Shown here one piece after another: positions 27,223 to 35,461 of a stretch of 64,000 nt of DNA. Under the pieces are notes generated by a model. That model saw only the letters and a list, made by a program, of their open reading frames with translations, was not told the origin of the DNA and made no database searches. The position numbers were made by a program, and so were the translations under genes. Origin of the DNA: an uncultured Candidatus Entotheonella sp. Lineage in GTDB: Bacteria; Tectomicrobia; Entotheonellia; Entotheonellales; Entotheonellaceae. The DNA lies in NCBI GenBank assembly GCA_958295825.1, contig OY282375.1, positions 4,077,489 to 4,141,488 of the forward strand. The letters are read 5' to 3'. The stretch's first letter is position 1. Each line of letters begins with the position of its first letter.

Positions 27223-27244
27223 CATCTCGAAAAATACCTCGTGG
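27223..27244 (-). repeat. 22-base dispersed repeat, copy 3
   Basis: Reverse complement of the repeat at 15814 and 21752, with one mismatch. CTAG follows directly, then GGCCTGTTAACA, which may be the left end of the IS5-type relic. Confidence 0.65.
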
Positions 27245-27299
27245 CTAGGGCCTGTTAACATCCCTCTAGCCCATCGGTTGTAATTGGGGGGAATTCAAC

Positions 27300-28010
27300 C
27301 CCAATCCATAGCAGCCAAGTGGCGGTGGACGCATGGTATGAAGAATCCTCAGCGACTCGCAATGGGCGCGCGGGGCGCCGCTACTACCCGGAAAGGGCGG
27401 CGACCCCGGACGGTCCGAAAGAGACTATCGGGTCCTTGAAGCCCTTCTGTGGATGGCCCGAACCGGGGCGCCATGGCGTGACTTGCCAGACGAGTTCGGG
27501 CTGTGGAACTCGGTGTTCCAGCGCTTCCGACGCTGAGCATAGAAGGACGTTTTCGAGCGTGTTTTCAAGATTTTGTCGGCCGATGCCGACTTCGGGTCCG
27601 TGCTCCTTGACGGTACGATCGTACGGCTCCATCAACACGGCGCCGGGGCAAAAGGGGGAGCCAAAGCCAGGCTATCGGTCGCTCGCGCGGCGGTCCAAGT
27701 ACGAAGCTCAGCGTGAGGGTCGACGCGCTTGGCAATCTGGTGGATTATGCTTGTGGCGGGTCAGCGCCCTGATTGGGCGGCGTTCCTTGCTTGATGGCGT
27801 CGAGTTCGAGGCGTTGATTGCCGACCGGACTTACGATCGCAACGCCTTGCGCGACGAGTTGCCAGAGCGGGGTGTGACTGCGGTGATTTCCCCAGGTCGA
27901 ATCATATCGGAGAGATTGCCTTCGACGTGGAGATGTACAAGTGGCGTCATGTGGTTGGAGCATTTCTTTTGTCACCTCAAGTGGTTCCGTCGTCTTGCCT
28001 GGCGGAAAGT
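27300..28010 (+). pseudogene. Decayed IS5-family transposase
   Basis: Across three frames the + strand reads MARTGAPWRDLPDEFGLWNSVFQRFRR, then DVFERVFKILSADADFGS and LLDGTIVRLHQHGAGAKGGA, then LDGVEFEALIADRTYDRNALRDELPERG, and finally EHFFCHLKWFRRLAWR. This is a complete but heavily frameshifted IS5-type transposase, with both Asp contexts (DGTIV, ADRTYD) and the Glu region still recognisable. Stops interrupt every frame, so it is inactive. It is close kin to the fragment at 15840-16175. Confidence 0.82.
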
Positions 28011-28013
28011 CCA

Positions 28014-28200
28014 ACGCCTGATCATCGGAACCCCGTTGGCCCGCGGACGACGCACCGTGACGGCCGCCCTGCGGCATACGGAGCAAGGCGATACCCCCGG
28101 CGTTCAGTCTCTATCATCAGATGCTCAACCGTGCTCGTTGGTCCGCTCTCAAGGGCAGCCGCTGTTTGCTGGCCCTGCTGGCGCAGACCTTCGACGCCGC
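28014..28200 (+). pseudogene. IS701-like DDE transposase N-terminal relic
   Basis: One frame gives LIIGTPLARGRRTVTAALRHTEQGD and, after a one-base shift, another gives FSLYHQMLNRARWSALKGSRCLLALLAQTF. These match the start of IS701/DUF4338-like transposases, where an ILTPGRRTVTAALR motif precedes NYHRVLNRARWS. The catalytic part is missing. It abuts the IS5-type relic without a gap, so one element probably landed in the other. Confidence 0.65.
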
Positions 28201-28532
28201 TGGGGCCGACGCATCAACAAGCGAGGAATTTGGGCTTGTCTCACACCCGATGAAGTGGGATATGTTCAGACGAAGGCTGGTGCCCATTGGAGGCACAAAG
28301 AAAGTATGGCGCCCATTCTGCAAGATCGCCTTGGTCTGCGTGACATAGACATTTTCCATTCAATCTACCCCGGGAGAAGATTGCTGAGAAAGGCAAATTG
28401 CTTCAGAGCTTCAACTTCCTGCTCTGCGTCGTCCCGGTAGAACGTGGAAACACCCATTAGGTACAGTAGGCCACAAGGTGAATTGGGAACCGAAGCGGGA
28501 AGTGAAAAGCTCCAAAAGCGATTGCTCCGGGC
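28201..28532. other. Non-coding remainder after IS relics
   Basis: No frame encodes anything I recognise. The stretch runs from the IS701-like relic to the end of the convergent methyltransferase gene and is probably scrambled mobile-element DNA. Confidence 0.4.
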
Positions 28533-29408
28533 CTATTTGTTCTCGACCTTGCTTGCCAGTAGCACGTAGAGCCGGCTGCCGCGCCGCGCCGGCGCGCCCT
28601 TCCAATCGCCGTAAGCCGCGGTGAGGGTGAGACCGGCGGCGGCGAGCATGCGTTTGAGCTCGGCGAGCGAATAGGCTTGGCCACTCAGCCCGAAGGCGTG
28701 CACGACGCCGGTTTCGGCCTCGCAGATGAAGTCTCGCCGTGCGTAGGTCTTGTTGCGGGCGTAATAAAAGTACTCGCTCAGCACGAGCTGGGGGAAACGC
28801 CCGGCAATGAAATCCCCGCCAACCCACCATTCCTGCATGCCATCCAGATCGGCAAAGAATACCGGGGCGTAGACGTCGAGCAGTAGCGCGCCGCCGGGGC
28901 GCAGGCTGCGGCTGATGCGCTGCAACACGGCCTCCGCGTCTTGGCGTGGCATTTCCGTGAAACACCCGAAGATGAAGGTGACGACATGGAAGACGTTTTC
29001 GAAGGGCAGGTGCCGCAAGTCGCCGTGCAGCCATTCGACGTGCACCCCGGCGCGTTTGGCTCGACGGCGAGCGGCGTCGATGGCGGCAGGACCCAAGTCG
29101 ATACCCGTCACGACGGCGCCGCGTTTCGCCATGGCAATGCTGTGCCGGCCGCCGCCGCAGGCAAGATCAAGAATACGGTGACCAGGGGTCAGCAGGCCGT
29201 TACGTGCCAGGAAAGCGACCTCCCGTTGCGTGTAGCGGCTTGATCGGGTGGCAGTGCGAAGGAAGTGGCGGCTGAAGTCGGACTCGTGCCAAGGCAGCGA
29301 GCCGACATCGACAAACGGCTGCGGGCGCGTTTCTCGCGCGGCAATGATCTGTAAGTCGCGCAATAAGGCGGTGGGATCGTTCGGAATGGACACGCGGCTA
29401 CACGGCAC
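28533..29408 (-). CDS. Class I SAM-dependent methyltransferase
   Basis: Probable small-molecule methyltransferase of 291 residues. Motif I is ILDLACGGGRHSIAMAKRG, followed by VTGIDLGPAAIDAARRRA, a DLRHLPF acidic loop and LRPGGALLLDVYAP. The C-terminal part (YSLAELKRMLAAAGLTLTAAYGDW) matches the methyltransferase type 11/25 fold. Its start overlaps the upstream PAC2 gene by 11 bases; a GTG at 29393 (VSIPNDPTALL) is an alternative start that removes the overlap. Substrate unknown. Confidence 0.85.
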   Translation of the reverse strand: MPCSRVSIPNDPTALLRDLQIIAARETRPQPFVDVGSLPWHESDFSRHFLRTATRSSRYTQREVAFLARNGLLTPGHRILDLACGGGRHSIAMAKRGAVVTGIDLGPAAIDAARRRAKRAGVHVEWLHGDLRHLPFENVFHVVTFIFGCFTEMPRQDAEAVLQRISRSLRPGGALLLDVYAPVFFADLDGMQEWWVGGDFIAGRFPQLVLSEYFYYARNKTYARRDFICEAETGVVHAFGLSGQAYSLAELKRMLAAAGLTLTAAYGDWKGAPARRGSRLYVLLASKVENK

Positions 29409-30297
29409 TCCCGCCGCCAGGGCCCCGGCGACTCTGGCGCAAAAATTGCTGAATTTCGTCCACGATGACGTCCGTGTCCACTTCCGGCTGCTCGTTCTGA
29501 GCCGTGTCGTAGGCCTGCTCGAGGCGCTTCACGTAGTCCGCCAGGTCGGGGTGGTTGTCCATCTGTGCATGCAAGGCGCCGTCGAGTTCGGCCGCGTGCT
29601 CCTCGATCGGTTGCAAATCGACGGACAGGCGCCACATGCGGCGCAGCAAGTGCAGCATAGCCTGGGCGACGTGCGGATAGCTGCCTTCGATATAAGTTGG
29701 CGTACCACCCCACAGGCTGACGCCTTCGATGCCGCGCTCCTGGCAGGCGGCCAGCAGGTAAGATTGGATGCCGGTCGGCCCCTCATAATCGGTGAGTTTC
29801 ACGTCGTACGCCATAAGTTCCGGGCGTAGGGCGGCGTCGGTAACCACCGCGGCGATGCGTGGCGTGCGGGTATGGGGCGCGTGGTCGAGATAGCCGCCGA
29901 TGGTGTAGACCCGCTGTACCTGAAAGCGCTCCGCGCAGGCGAGGACGGCTGCCACGTATTCCTGCCAGCGCAGATCGGGCTCCACGCCCTCCAGCAGGAT
30001 GAGATCGTGTTCACCGTCCTGCGGGCACTGCCAGCTGTACAGCGTATTAGACGGAAAGCGCATGGACTCGATCAATCCCTGGTGGATGACCGTCGCGGGA
30101 CGGCTGGCCAAGGTGGGCGAAGCGTAGATGTAGAGGCCATCGGAAACAATCTCGCCCAAGGGCTTCGTTGCCAAATTGGATTGCAGGAATTCCACTACCT
30201 CGGTGGACACCTCGCCGCCGTTGGCCCAGCCGCCGAAACCGGCGAGCAGGTAAGGCGTCCGGAGGTCGGGCGTGCGGGTCAAGGCCAATCTGTTCAT
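29398..30297 (-). CDS. PAC2-family protein
   Basis: Protein of 299 residues related to proteasome assembly chaperone 2. Characteristic parts are LLAGFGGWANGGEVSTEVVEFL, LYIYASPTLASRPATVIHQGLI, YTIGGYLDHAPHTRTPRI and LWGGTPTYIEGSYPHVAQAML. The family occurs in archaea and in bacteria with and without proteasomes, and its bacterial function is not established. No proteasome subunit is in the window. It is the upstream gene of a two-gene unit with the methyltransferase. Confidence 0.82.
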   Translation of the reverse strand: MNRLALTRTPDLRTPYLLAGFGGWANGGEVSTEVVEFLQSNLATKPLGEIVSDGLYIYASPTLASRPATVIHQGLIESMRFPSNTLYSWQCPQDGEHDLILLEGVEPDLRWQEYVAAVLACAERFQVQRVYTIGGYLDHAPHTRTPRIAAVVTDAALRPELMAYDVKLTDYEGPTGIQSYLLAACQERGIEGVSLWGGTPTYIEGSYPHVAQAMLHLLRRMWRLSVDLQPIEEHAAELDGALHAQMDNHPDLADYVKRLEQAYDTAQNEQPEVDTDVIVDEIQQFLRQSRRGPGGGSAV

Positions 30298-30411
30298 GAT
30301 CGCGCCTCGTTGTCGGTGTTGTTGTGATGAGAAGCTGGAAATTCAGTGTGAGGGATGTTGTCAAGCATAGCGGTTTGCACCCGGTGAAGCAACGTTGGGA
30401 ACCTGCCCCAC

Positions 30412-31818
30412 TCACAACCCCAGTTTCCCCGGATTCATAATGCCGTTCGGATCCAGATCCCTCTTTATGCGTCGCAGGACCGACAACCCCTCGCCGTGCT
30501 CGCGGCGCATGAGCGGCGCCAAGCGCAATCCCACCCCGTGGCAATACTCCATCGCGCCCTCGGCATCCTGCGCCAGTTCCAGCAACTGCGCGTGCGCCTC
30601 AGCCATGGCCGCCACGCCGCCGCCGGAGTAAACCAGCGAAAACAGCCCGGCATGCGTCCACAGCCCGGTCTGGTGAACGTGAAAACCCCGCGCTGCCAGC
30701 AATTTCAAACTTTCGCGCCGGTATGCCAGCACCGCGCTCGGCGGCAGCGCGACGTGCACATAGTCGATCTCCGGCCGGCCGTGGCGCTCCCCGGCTCGGC
30801 GCGCCCTGGCATACGCATCCCCGCTGGCGTGCCGCTGATCCCAAAAATACCGCACCTCGGACGGCTCGAGCATCTGGCCGCCGCTTTGCAGGCAAACCTC
30901 TCGCCCCGTCTGCGCCTCGGCATAGGCGACGGCCGCCGGTCCTTCGTAACTGACGTACAAAGCCGTTGGGGGATTGTGACCGGTACTCGGATCGTCGTCG
31001 CCGTATTCCAGCAGTCCGGGCCGAATCCCCGCCTGCAACAGGGCATTGATAGCCTCAAAGCCGGCGGCAAAATCGTCGAACTCCCAGCCCTCCAGCAGCC
31101 GCACCTGCGGGGTGGGGAACAGCCGCAGGGTGGCGCGCGTGACCACCCCGAAACAGCCCTCGGCGCCGATGAGCAGGCGGTGCAGGCCCGGACCGGTGGA
31201 GGCTTTCTCCACCGCCCGAGTGGTGATGACCTCGCCGGTCGGCAGGACCGCTTCCAGCCCCAGGACCTGATCGCCCATGGCGCCGTACTTGCCGCCGAGG
31301 TAGCCCAGGCTGCTGGTGGCAATCGTGCCGCCTACCGTGGCCACCGAAACCGTCCACGGATCGTGCCCGCACATCAGGTCGTGCGGCTCGGCCGCTGCGT
31401 TCAACGCCGCAATCGTTGCCCCAGCGCCGGCCTCCACCATGCGGTCCGCCGGGCGGATGCGTACCTCCGTCAGCCGGCACAAATCGAGCACCACCCCTGG
31501 CGTCACCGACGCCGCGCCGCCCATCAAGCCGCTGCCGCCGCCCAGCGGAATCACCGGCACTTGGTGTGCATTGGCCAACCGGACAACTTCCTGCACCTCC
31601 GTCGTGTTGCAGGGGCTCACGACACACAGGGGCCGCGCCGACTCGCTGCCGGCCGGCAGTCTCGACGGGTGCATGGCATCGCGCGCCAGCAAGGCCAGCG
31701 ACGCGTCATCCGTGCGGATACGGGACGAGCCGAGCGACGCCATCATGGCATTCAGCATATCGCCGGAGCGCAGCGGCAGATCGGATTTCGACATGGGGCG
31801 GTTCGTTTCCTCATTCAT
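30412..31818 (-). CDS. FAD-binding oxidase (GlcD/VAO type)
   Basis: Flavoprotein of 468 residues in the vanillyl-alcohol-oxidase superfamily. The PCMH FAD-binding domain is shown by PVIPLGGGSGLMGGAASVTPGVVLDL, PWTVSVATVGGTIATSSLGYLGGKYGAMGDQVLG and LLIGAEGCFGVVTRATLRLFP. The C-terminal substrate domain ends LDPNGIMNPGKLGL, the usual end of D-lactate/glycolate-type dehydrogenases. The ATG at 31818 (MNEETNRP) was preferred to 31866. Substrate could be a 2-hydroxy acid or an aryl alcohol. Confidence 0.88.
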   Translation of the reverse strand: MNEETNRPMSKSDLPLRSGDMLNAMMASLGSSRIRTDDASLALLARDAMHPSRLPAGSESARPLCVVSPCNTTEVQEVVRLANAHQVPVIPLGGGSGLMGGAASVTPGVVLDLCRLTEVRIRPADRMVEAGAGATIAALNAAAEPHDLMCGHDPWTVSVATVGGTIATSSLGYLGGKYGAMGDQVLGLEAVLPTGEVITTRAVEKASTGPGLHRLLIGAEGCFGVVTRATLRLFPTPQVRLLEGWEFDDFAAGFEAINALLQAGIRPGLLEYGDDDPSTGHNPPTALYVSYEGPAAVAYAEAQTGREVCLQSGGQMLEPSEVRYFWDQRHASGDAYARARRAGERHGRPEIDYVHVALPPSAVLAYRRESLKLLAARGFHVHQTGLWTHAGLFSLVYSGGGVAAMAEAHAQLLELAQDAEGAMEYCHGVGLRLAPLMRREHGEGLSVLRRIKRDLDPNGIMNPGKLGL

Positions 31819-31921
31819 GTGAAGGCAACGGCGACAGCAGGCCAAGGCTGCACGGCATCCTAGCAACCCGACCCCATAGCGTCCAGGCGCGGCGGTATCA
31901 TTCGGCCCGTCCCATGCGCGG

Positions 31922-31950
31922 TTGTAGAACCTTTCGGCTATGCGTATAGT
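31922..31950 (+). promoter_or_regulatory. Candidate promoter of terC
   Basis: TTGTAG (31922-31927), a 17-base spacer and TATAGT (31945-31950) fit a sigma70 promoter with a strong -10 and weak -35. It would leave a leader of about 50 bases, too short for the yybP-ykoY manganese riboswitch often found before terC-like genes. Confidence 0.45.
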
Positions 31951-32005
31951 GTAGATTCATTCAAACAACACGAAGGCAAGGTTTCGGTAGACAAGAGGGC
32001 GATTG

Positions 32006-32965
32006 ATGTCACAGGACATAGACATACTGGTGTGGGTGGCGTTCAACATCTTCGTTTTGGCCATGCTGGCGCTGGACTTGGGCGTATTCCATCGCCGCCA
32101 GCACGTCGTCGGGGTCCGGGAGGCGTTGCTGTGGAGCGCGCTGTGGATCGCGTTAGCCTTGGTATTCAACGCCGGTCTGTACGTCTTCGAAGGGCCGGAG
32201 GCGGCGCTGATGTTTTTTACCGGCTACCTGCTCGAAAAGTCCCTCAGCGTCGATAACCTGTTCGTCTTCCTGCTGATCTTCACGTACTTCGGCGTGCCCC
32301 GCCTCTACCAGCACAAGGTGCTTTTCTGGGGCATCCTGGGCGCCTTGGTCATGCGCGCCACCATGATCGCCGTGGGCGTCACGCTGATCCATCACTTCCA
32401 TTGGATTCTCTACGTCTTCGGCGGCTTTCTGGTCATCACCGGGGTGCGTATGGCGATGCAGGGCGACGAGGAAATTCAACCGGATAAGAACCCGTTGGTG
32501 CGGCTGTTCACCCGCTTCTTCCCGGTTACCACGTCCTATCACGAATCGAGGTTCTTCGTACGGCTCGACGGGCGACTGTTTGCCACGCCGCTGTTCATCG
32601 TGGTGTTGGTCGTGGAAGCCACCGACGTGGTCTTCGCCCTCGACTCCATTCCGGCCATTTTCGCCGTCACGACCGACCCGTTCATCGTCTACACCTCCAA
32701 CATCTTCGCCATCCTCGGCCTGCGCGCCCTTTATTTCGCCCTCGCCGGCGTCATGGGCTTCTTCCGTTACCTCAAATACGGCCTCTCCTTCGTCCTCGTC
32801 TTCATTGGTATCAAGATGGTCATCGCCGACTTTTACAAAATCCCCGTCCACTGGGCTCTCATCGTCGTCGCTGCCCTCCTGCTCCTTTCCGTCCTCGCCT
32901 CCCTCATCTGGCCCCCTGCCCCCGAGGACCAGACCGAGAATGAGCAGGTGGAGGTGACGGATTAG
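32006..32965 (+). CDS. TerC/Alx-family integral membrane protein
   Basis: Inner-membrane protein of 319 residues with about nine membrane segments. Relatives (Alx, TerC, MeeF) are linked to manganese export or tellurite resistance. Conserved acidic residues are present in LALDLGVF, KSLSVDNLFVFLLIF and VEATDVVFALDSIPAIFAVTTDPF. The ATG at 32006 follows GAGGGC; TTG at 32003 also fits. A 103-base piece of its 3' end is duplicated in antisense at 57633-57735. No partner gene is adjacent, so it is probably transcribed alone. Confidence 0.93.
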   Translation: MSQDIDILVWVAFNIFVLAMLALDLGVFHRRQHVVGVREALLWSALWIALALVFNAGLYVFEGPEAALMFFTGYLLEKSLSVDNLFVFLLIFTYFGVPRLYQHKVLFWGILGALVMRATMIAVGVTLIHHFHWILYVFGGFLVITGVRMAMQGDEEIQPDKNPLVRLFTRFFPVTTSYHESRFFVRLDGRLFATPLFIVVLVVEATDVVFALDSIPAIFAVTTDPFIVYTSNIFAILGLRALYFALAGVMGFFRYLKYGLSFVLVFIGIKMVIADFYKIPVHWALIVVAALLLLSVLASLIWPPAPEDQTENEQVEVTD

Positions 32966-33272
32966 ACGGTGGCCAGTAAGTCAGGGGTTTACGACGCTCG
33001 TCTAGTAGTGTGATCAGACAATCGTCGTAGTTAAGAGTGTCCCAGCGCAGATCTGTTTGAATTGTGGGGAAGAATACGTTTCCTCAGCCGAGTCCAAAAG
33101 GAGTGGAAGGAGGGAATCGTCCTAAGTACTGAACTTTGCTTCCATAGGACAATTTAACAGGCCAAAAGACATAAGCCCGACGCCAGTTACGCATCAAGCG
33201 ACTGGTGAGGCTGGCATTACTTGATCTCTCCGTAATCAGGTTATGTTATGCGCTATGCAAAAGGAGGCTATA
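32966..33272. other. Leader region of the HerA-NurA-methylase cassette
   Basis: No gene or repeat recognised. Base composition falls here from GC-rich to near-balanced, so this is probably the left boundary of the acquired cassette and its promoter region. Confidence 0.45.
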
Positions 33273-34796
33273 GTGGCGACTACCGTCCAGGCCCAAAGCA
33301 ATGGAAACCCCAACCAAGGCAACACCGTACTGGCCACCGCCCAATACCAGCAAAACCGTCGGTCCAGCGAGCAATGGATCAAAAAGTTGATGGGCGACAT
33401 GGTCGCACGCAACGTCGGCGACATGTTCCGCCTCGACTACGACACAGCCGACATCCTCATCCATGACGCACTCAAAGCAAGGGTCAACGGTGTCCCCTAC
33501 GGCTGCTTGCTGCTGGCCACTAGCTGCTTACCCGACGCAACGCCAGACCCCGTATCCGAGCCCAGCTTCCTGCTCCTACGAGTCATAGGAACGGCCAAGC
33601 TTCCATCGGACGACGAAGTGCGCCGGCTGACTCTGGAAGCAGCAAAAAGATCCACCGAAGCCCCCTATAACTACCACCAAAACAACATAACCGATCAATT
33701 CACCTTGAATCAGATGCGCTTCGCGGGTGTCCAATGCCGACTTATTGGGACCTTCACCCCTCAGGTCGACCCTCTCGGCATCTGGTCAATGACATTCGGG
33801 GGCGACATTGACAATTTCTACGCGGCCGAAGGAATGAAGGTTTACAAGCCGGCTGGCGACGCTTTGGACTTCATCGTCAACTACACTCGAAACCGGCAAG
33901 AACCTCACACCCGGATCACCGTCGGCAAGCTGCGCTACAGCGCCGCCAAGTATAGCCCGCAAGCGCCGGAAGCCGTCGATATTCAGATGACCACTGAGGA
34001 CATTATCGCCAAGCGCACGGCCTTATTCGGGATGACTCGCACTGGAAAGTCCAATACAGTAAAGACTATCGCTAACGCCGTGTTTCGATTGAGAATCCAA
34101 GACGACCCGATACGAGTCAGTCAATTGATCATCGATCCAGATGGTGAATACGCCAACGAAAACGCTCAAGACCAAGGGTCGATCCGCAACCTGTGCAATC
34201 TCCGACCGGATCTCAAGGATGATGTGGCTATCTACAGTCTGTCGGACCGTCCAAACGATCCGCAGTTTCGCCTGATGAAAATAAACTTCTACGGAAGCGT
34301 ATTACTTCCGCCACAGGGAGCAAGCAAATCGGATTGGGACGACGCCCTAGCAACTCTTTACATGGGCAAACGGCAAATCAACGAACGACTCGCGGAAGAG
34401 AACAGTGGTTACATCCAGGCGTTCGTCCAAACGGCAATTGAAGCGCCAGAGAATGTCCATGAACGTGGCGAGGGCACACGCTACCGGCGAGCCCTTTTCG
34501 TTTATCGCGCCATCCTCCATCGGGCCGGGTTCCCCTTGCCTCGTCTCAAACCCGACGTGAAGGGATTGTTCAATCAAGACCTCCTCAAAGCAATGGCCAA
34601 CTCTGATCACCCGATTAAAAACCAAGCACAAGCCATACAGAGACAACAGCCACTGAATTGGGACCAAGCCTCTGCCTTCGTGGACGGCCTCCGCACCTAC
34701 CTCCAGCACGATTCATACAATGACTTCAATCAACAATATCAACAGGAACACCAAGGCCGCAACTGGGACGATGACCGCTTGCGAGGATTGCTGTAA
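33273..34796 (+). CDS. HerA-type DNA translocase ATPase, N-terminal part (interrupted)
   Basis: First 507 residues of a HerA/DUF87-type ATPase, a hexameric DNA motor related to FtsK that usually works with the NurA nuclease. Visible parts are an N-terminal HAS-barrel-like region (residues about 40-230), Walker A GMTRTGKSNT near residue 253 and LIIDPDGEYAN. The GTG at 33273 lies 6 bases after AAGGAGG. The frame meets TAA at 34794-34796, yet the same frame continues with the rest of the ATPase core, so this is one gene cut by a nonsense codon (or a base error). Lower GC and A-rich codons differ from terC upstream, suggesting transfer. Confidence 0.85.
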   Translation: MATTVQAQSNGNPNQGNTVLATAQYQQNRRSSEQWIKKLMGDMVARNVGDMFRLDYDTADILIHDALKARVNGVPYGCLLLATSCLPDATPDPVSEPSFLLLRVIGTAKLPSDDEVRRLTLEAAKRSTEAPYNYHQNNITDQFTLNQMRFAGVQCRLIGTFTPQVDPLGIWSMTFGGDIDNFYAAEGMKVYKPAGDALDFIVNYTRNRQEPHTRITVGKLRYSAAKYSPQAPEAVDIQMTTEDIIAKRTALFGMTRTGKSNTVKTIANAVFRLRIQDDPIRVSQLIIDPDGEYANENAQDQGSIRNLCNLRPDLKDDVAIYSLSDRPNDPQFRLMKINFYGSVLLPPQGASKSDWDDALATLYMGKRQINERLAEENSGYIQAFVQTAIEAPENVHERGEGTRYRRALFVYRAILHRAGFPLPRLKPDVKGLFNQDLLKAMANSDHPIKNQAQAIQRQQPLNWDQASAFVDGLRTYLQHDSYNDFNQQYQQEHQGRNWDDDRLRGLL

Positions 34797-34799
34797 ATT

Positions 34800-35447
34800 T
34801 TGCGGTACAGTAGAGGACTCACCGCGATACAAGGCCTTCGCCCATGGCACGACGCCAGCCAGAATCACGACTACGTTGAACTAATGATAGAGGACCTCCG
34901 TTTGGGTAAACTCGTTATCATGGATCAAGCTTTCGGCGACCCTGAAATGAATCGCGAGGCCGCTGACCGCATCATGTGGCGGATTTTCCATCGGCAACAG
35001 GAAGCGTTCGTCCACCCAACCATTGCCCCCGACGGCTCTATACGACCACCCGACCCTGTGATCATATACATTGAGGAAGCCCACAACCATCTGCCCAAAG
35101 GCAAGGAAACCGACACTAACAATATCTGGGTGCGGACCGCCAAGGAAGGAGCCAAATTCAGAATCGGTCTGGTCTATTCTACCCAGGAACCGTCGTCGGT
35201 TCAGACGAACATCCTGGCCAACACGGAAAACTGGTTCATCACATACCTCAACAGTGAGAACGAAACCCGCGTGTTGGACCGCTATTACGACTTCGCCGAC
35301 TTTACATCAAGCATTCTCAAAACCAACGAACAGGGTTTCACACGCTTGAGAACTAACTCCAGCCCCTACACCATGCCGGTTCAGATGGCGCTGTTCGAGG
35401 CTCCGTCGACCAACCCAGATAGCAACACCATCGGTCACTTGATCTGA
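34800..35447 (+). CDS. HerA-type ATPase, C-terminal part
   Basis: Continuation in the same frame as 33273-34796, one codon after the TAA. It carries the HerA Walker B VIIYIEEAHNHLPKGKETDTNNI, the following VRTAKEGAKFRIGLVYSTQEPSSVQTNIL with the sensor and arginine-finger region, and NSENETRVLDRYYDF. A TTG at 34800 could start it, but no ribosome-binding site precedes. Walker A is in the upstream part, so neither fragment alone should be an active ATPase unless they assemble. It ends 14 bases before the nurA-like gene, with GGAGGAGG in between. Confidence 0.82.
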   Translation: MRYSRGLTAIQGLRPWHDASQNHDYVELMIEDLRLGKLVIMDQAFGDPEMNREAADRIMWRIFHRQQEAFVHPTIAPDGSIRPPDPVIIYIEEAHNHLPKGKETDTNNIWVRTAKEGAKFRIGLVYSTQEPSSVQTNILANTENWFITYLNSENETRVLDRYYDFADFTSSILKTNEQGFTRLRTNSSPYTMPVQMALFEAPSTNPDSNTIGHLI

Positions 35448-35461
35448 CAAGGAGGAGGGAC

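Noticed and set aside
30496..31863. 455-codon plus-strand frame opposite the FAD oxidase
   Set aside because: Shadow frame composed of Gln/Arg/His-rich sequence; the oxidase is well supported.
31819..32005. yybP-ykoY manganese riboswitch before terC
   Set aside because: Predicted leader of about 50 bases is too short and lacks the conserved loops.
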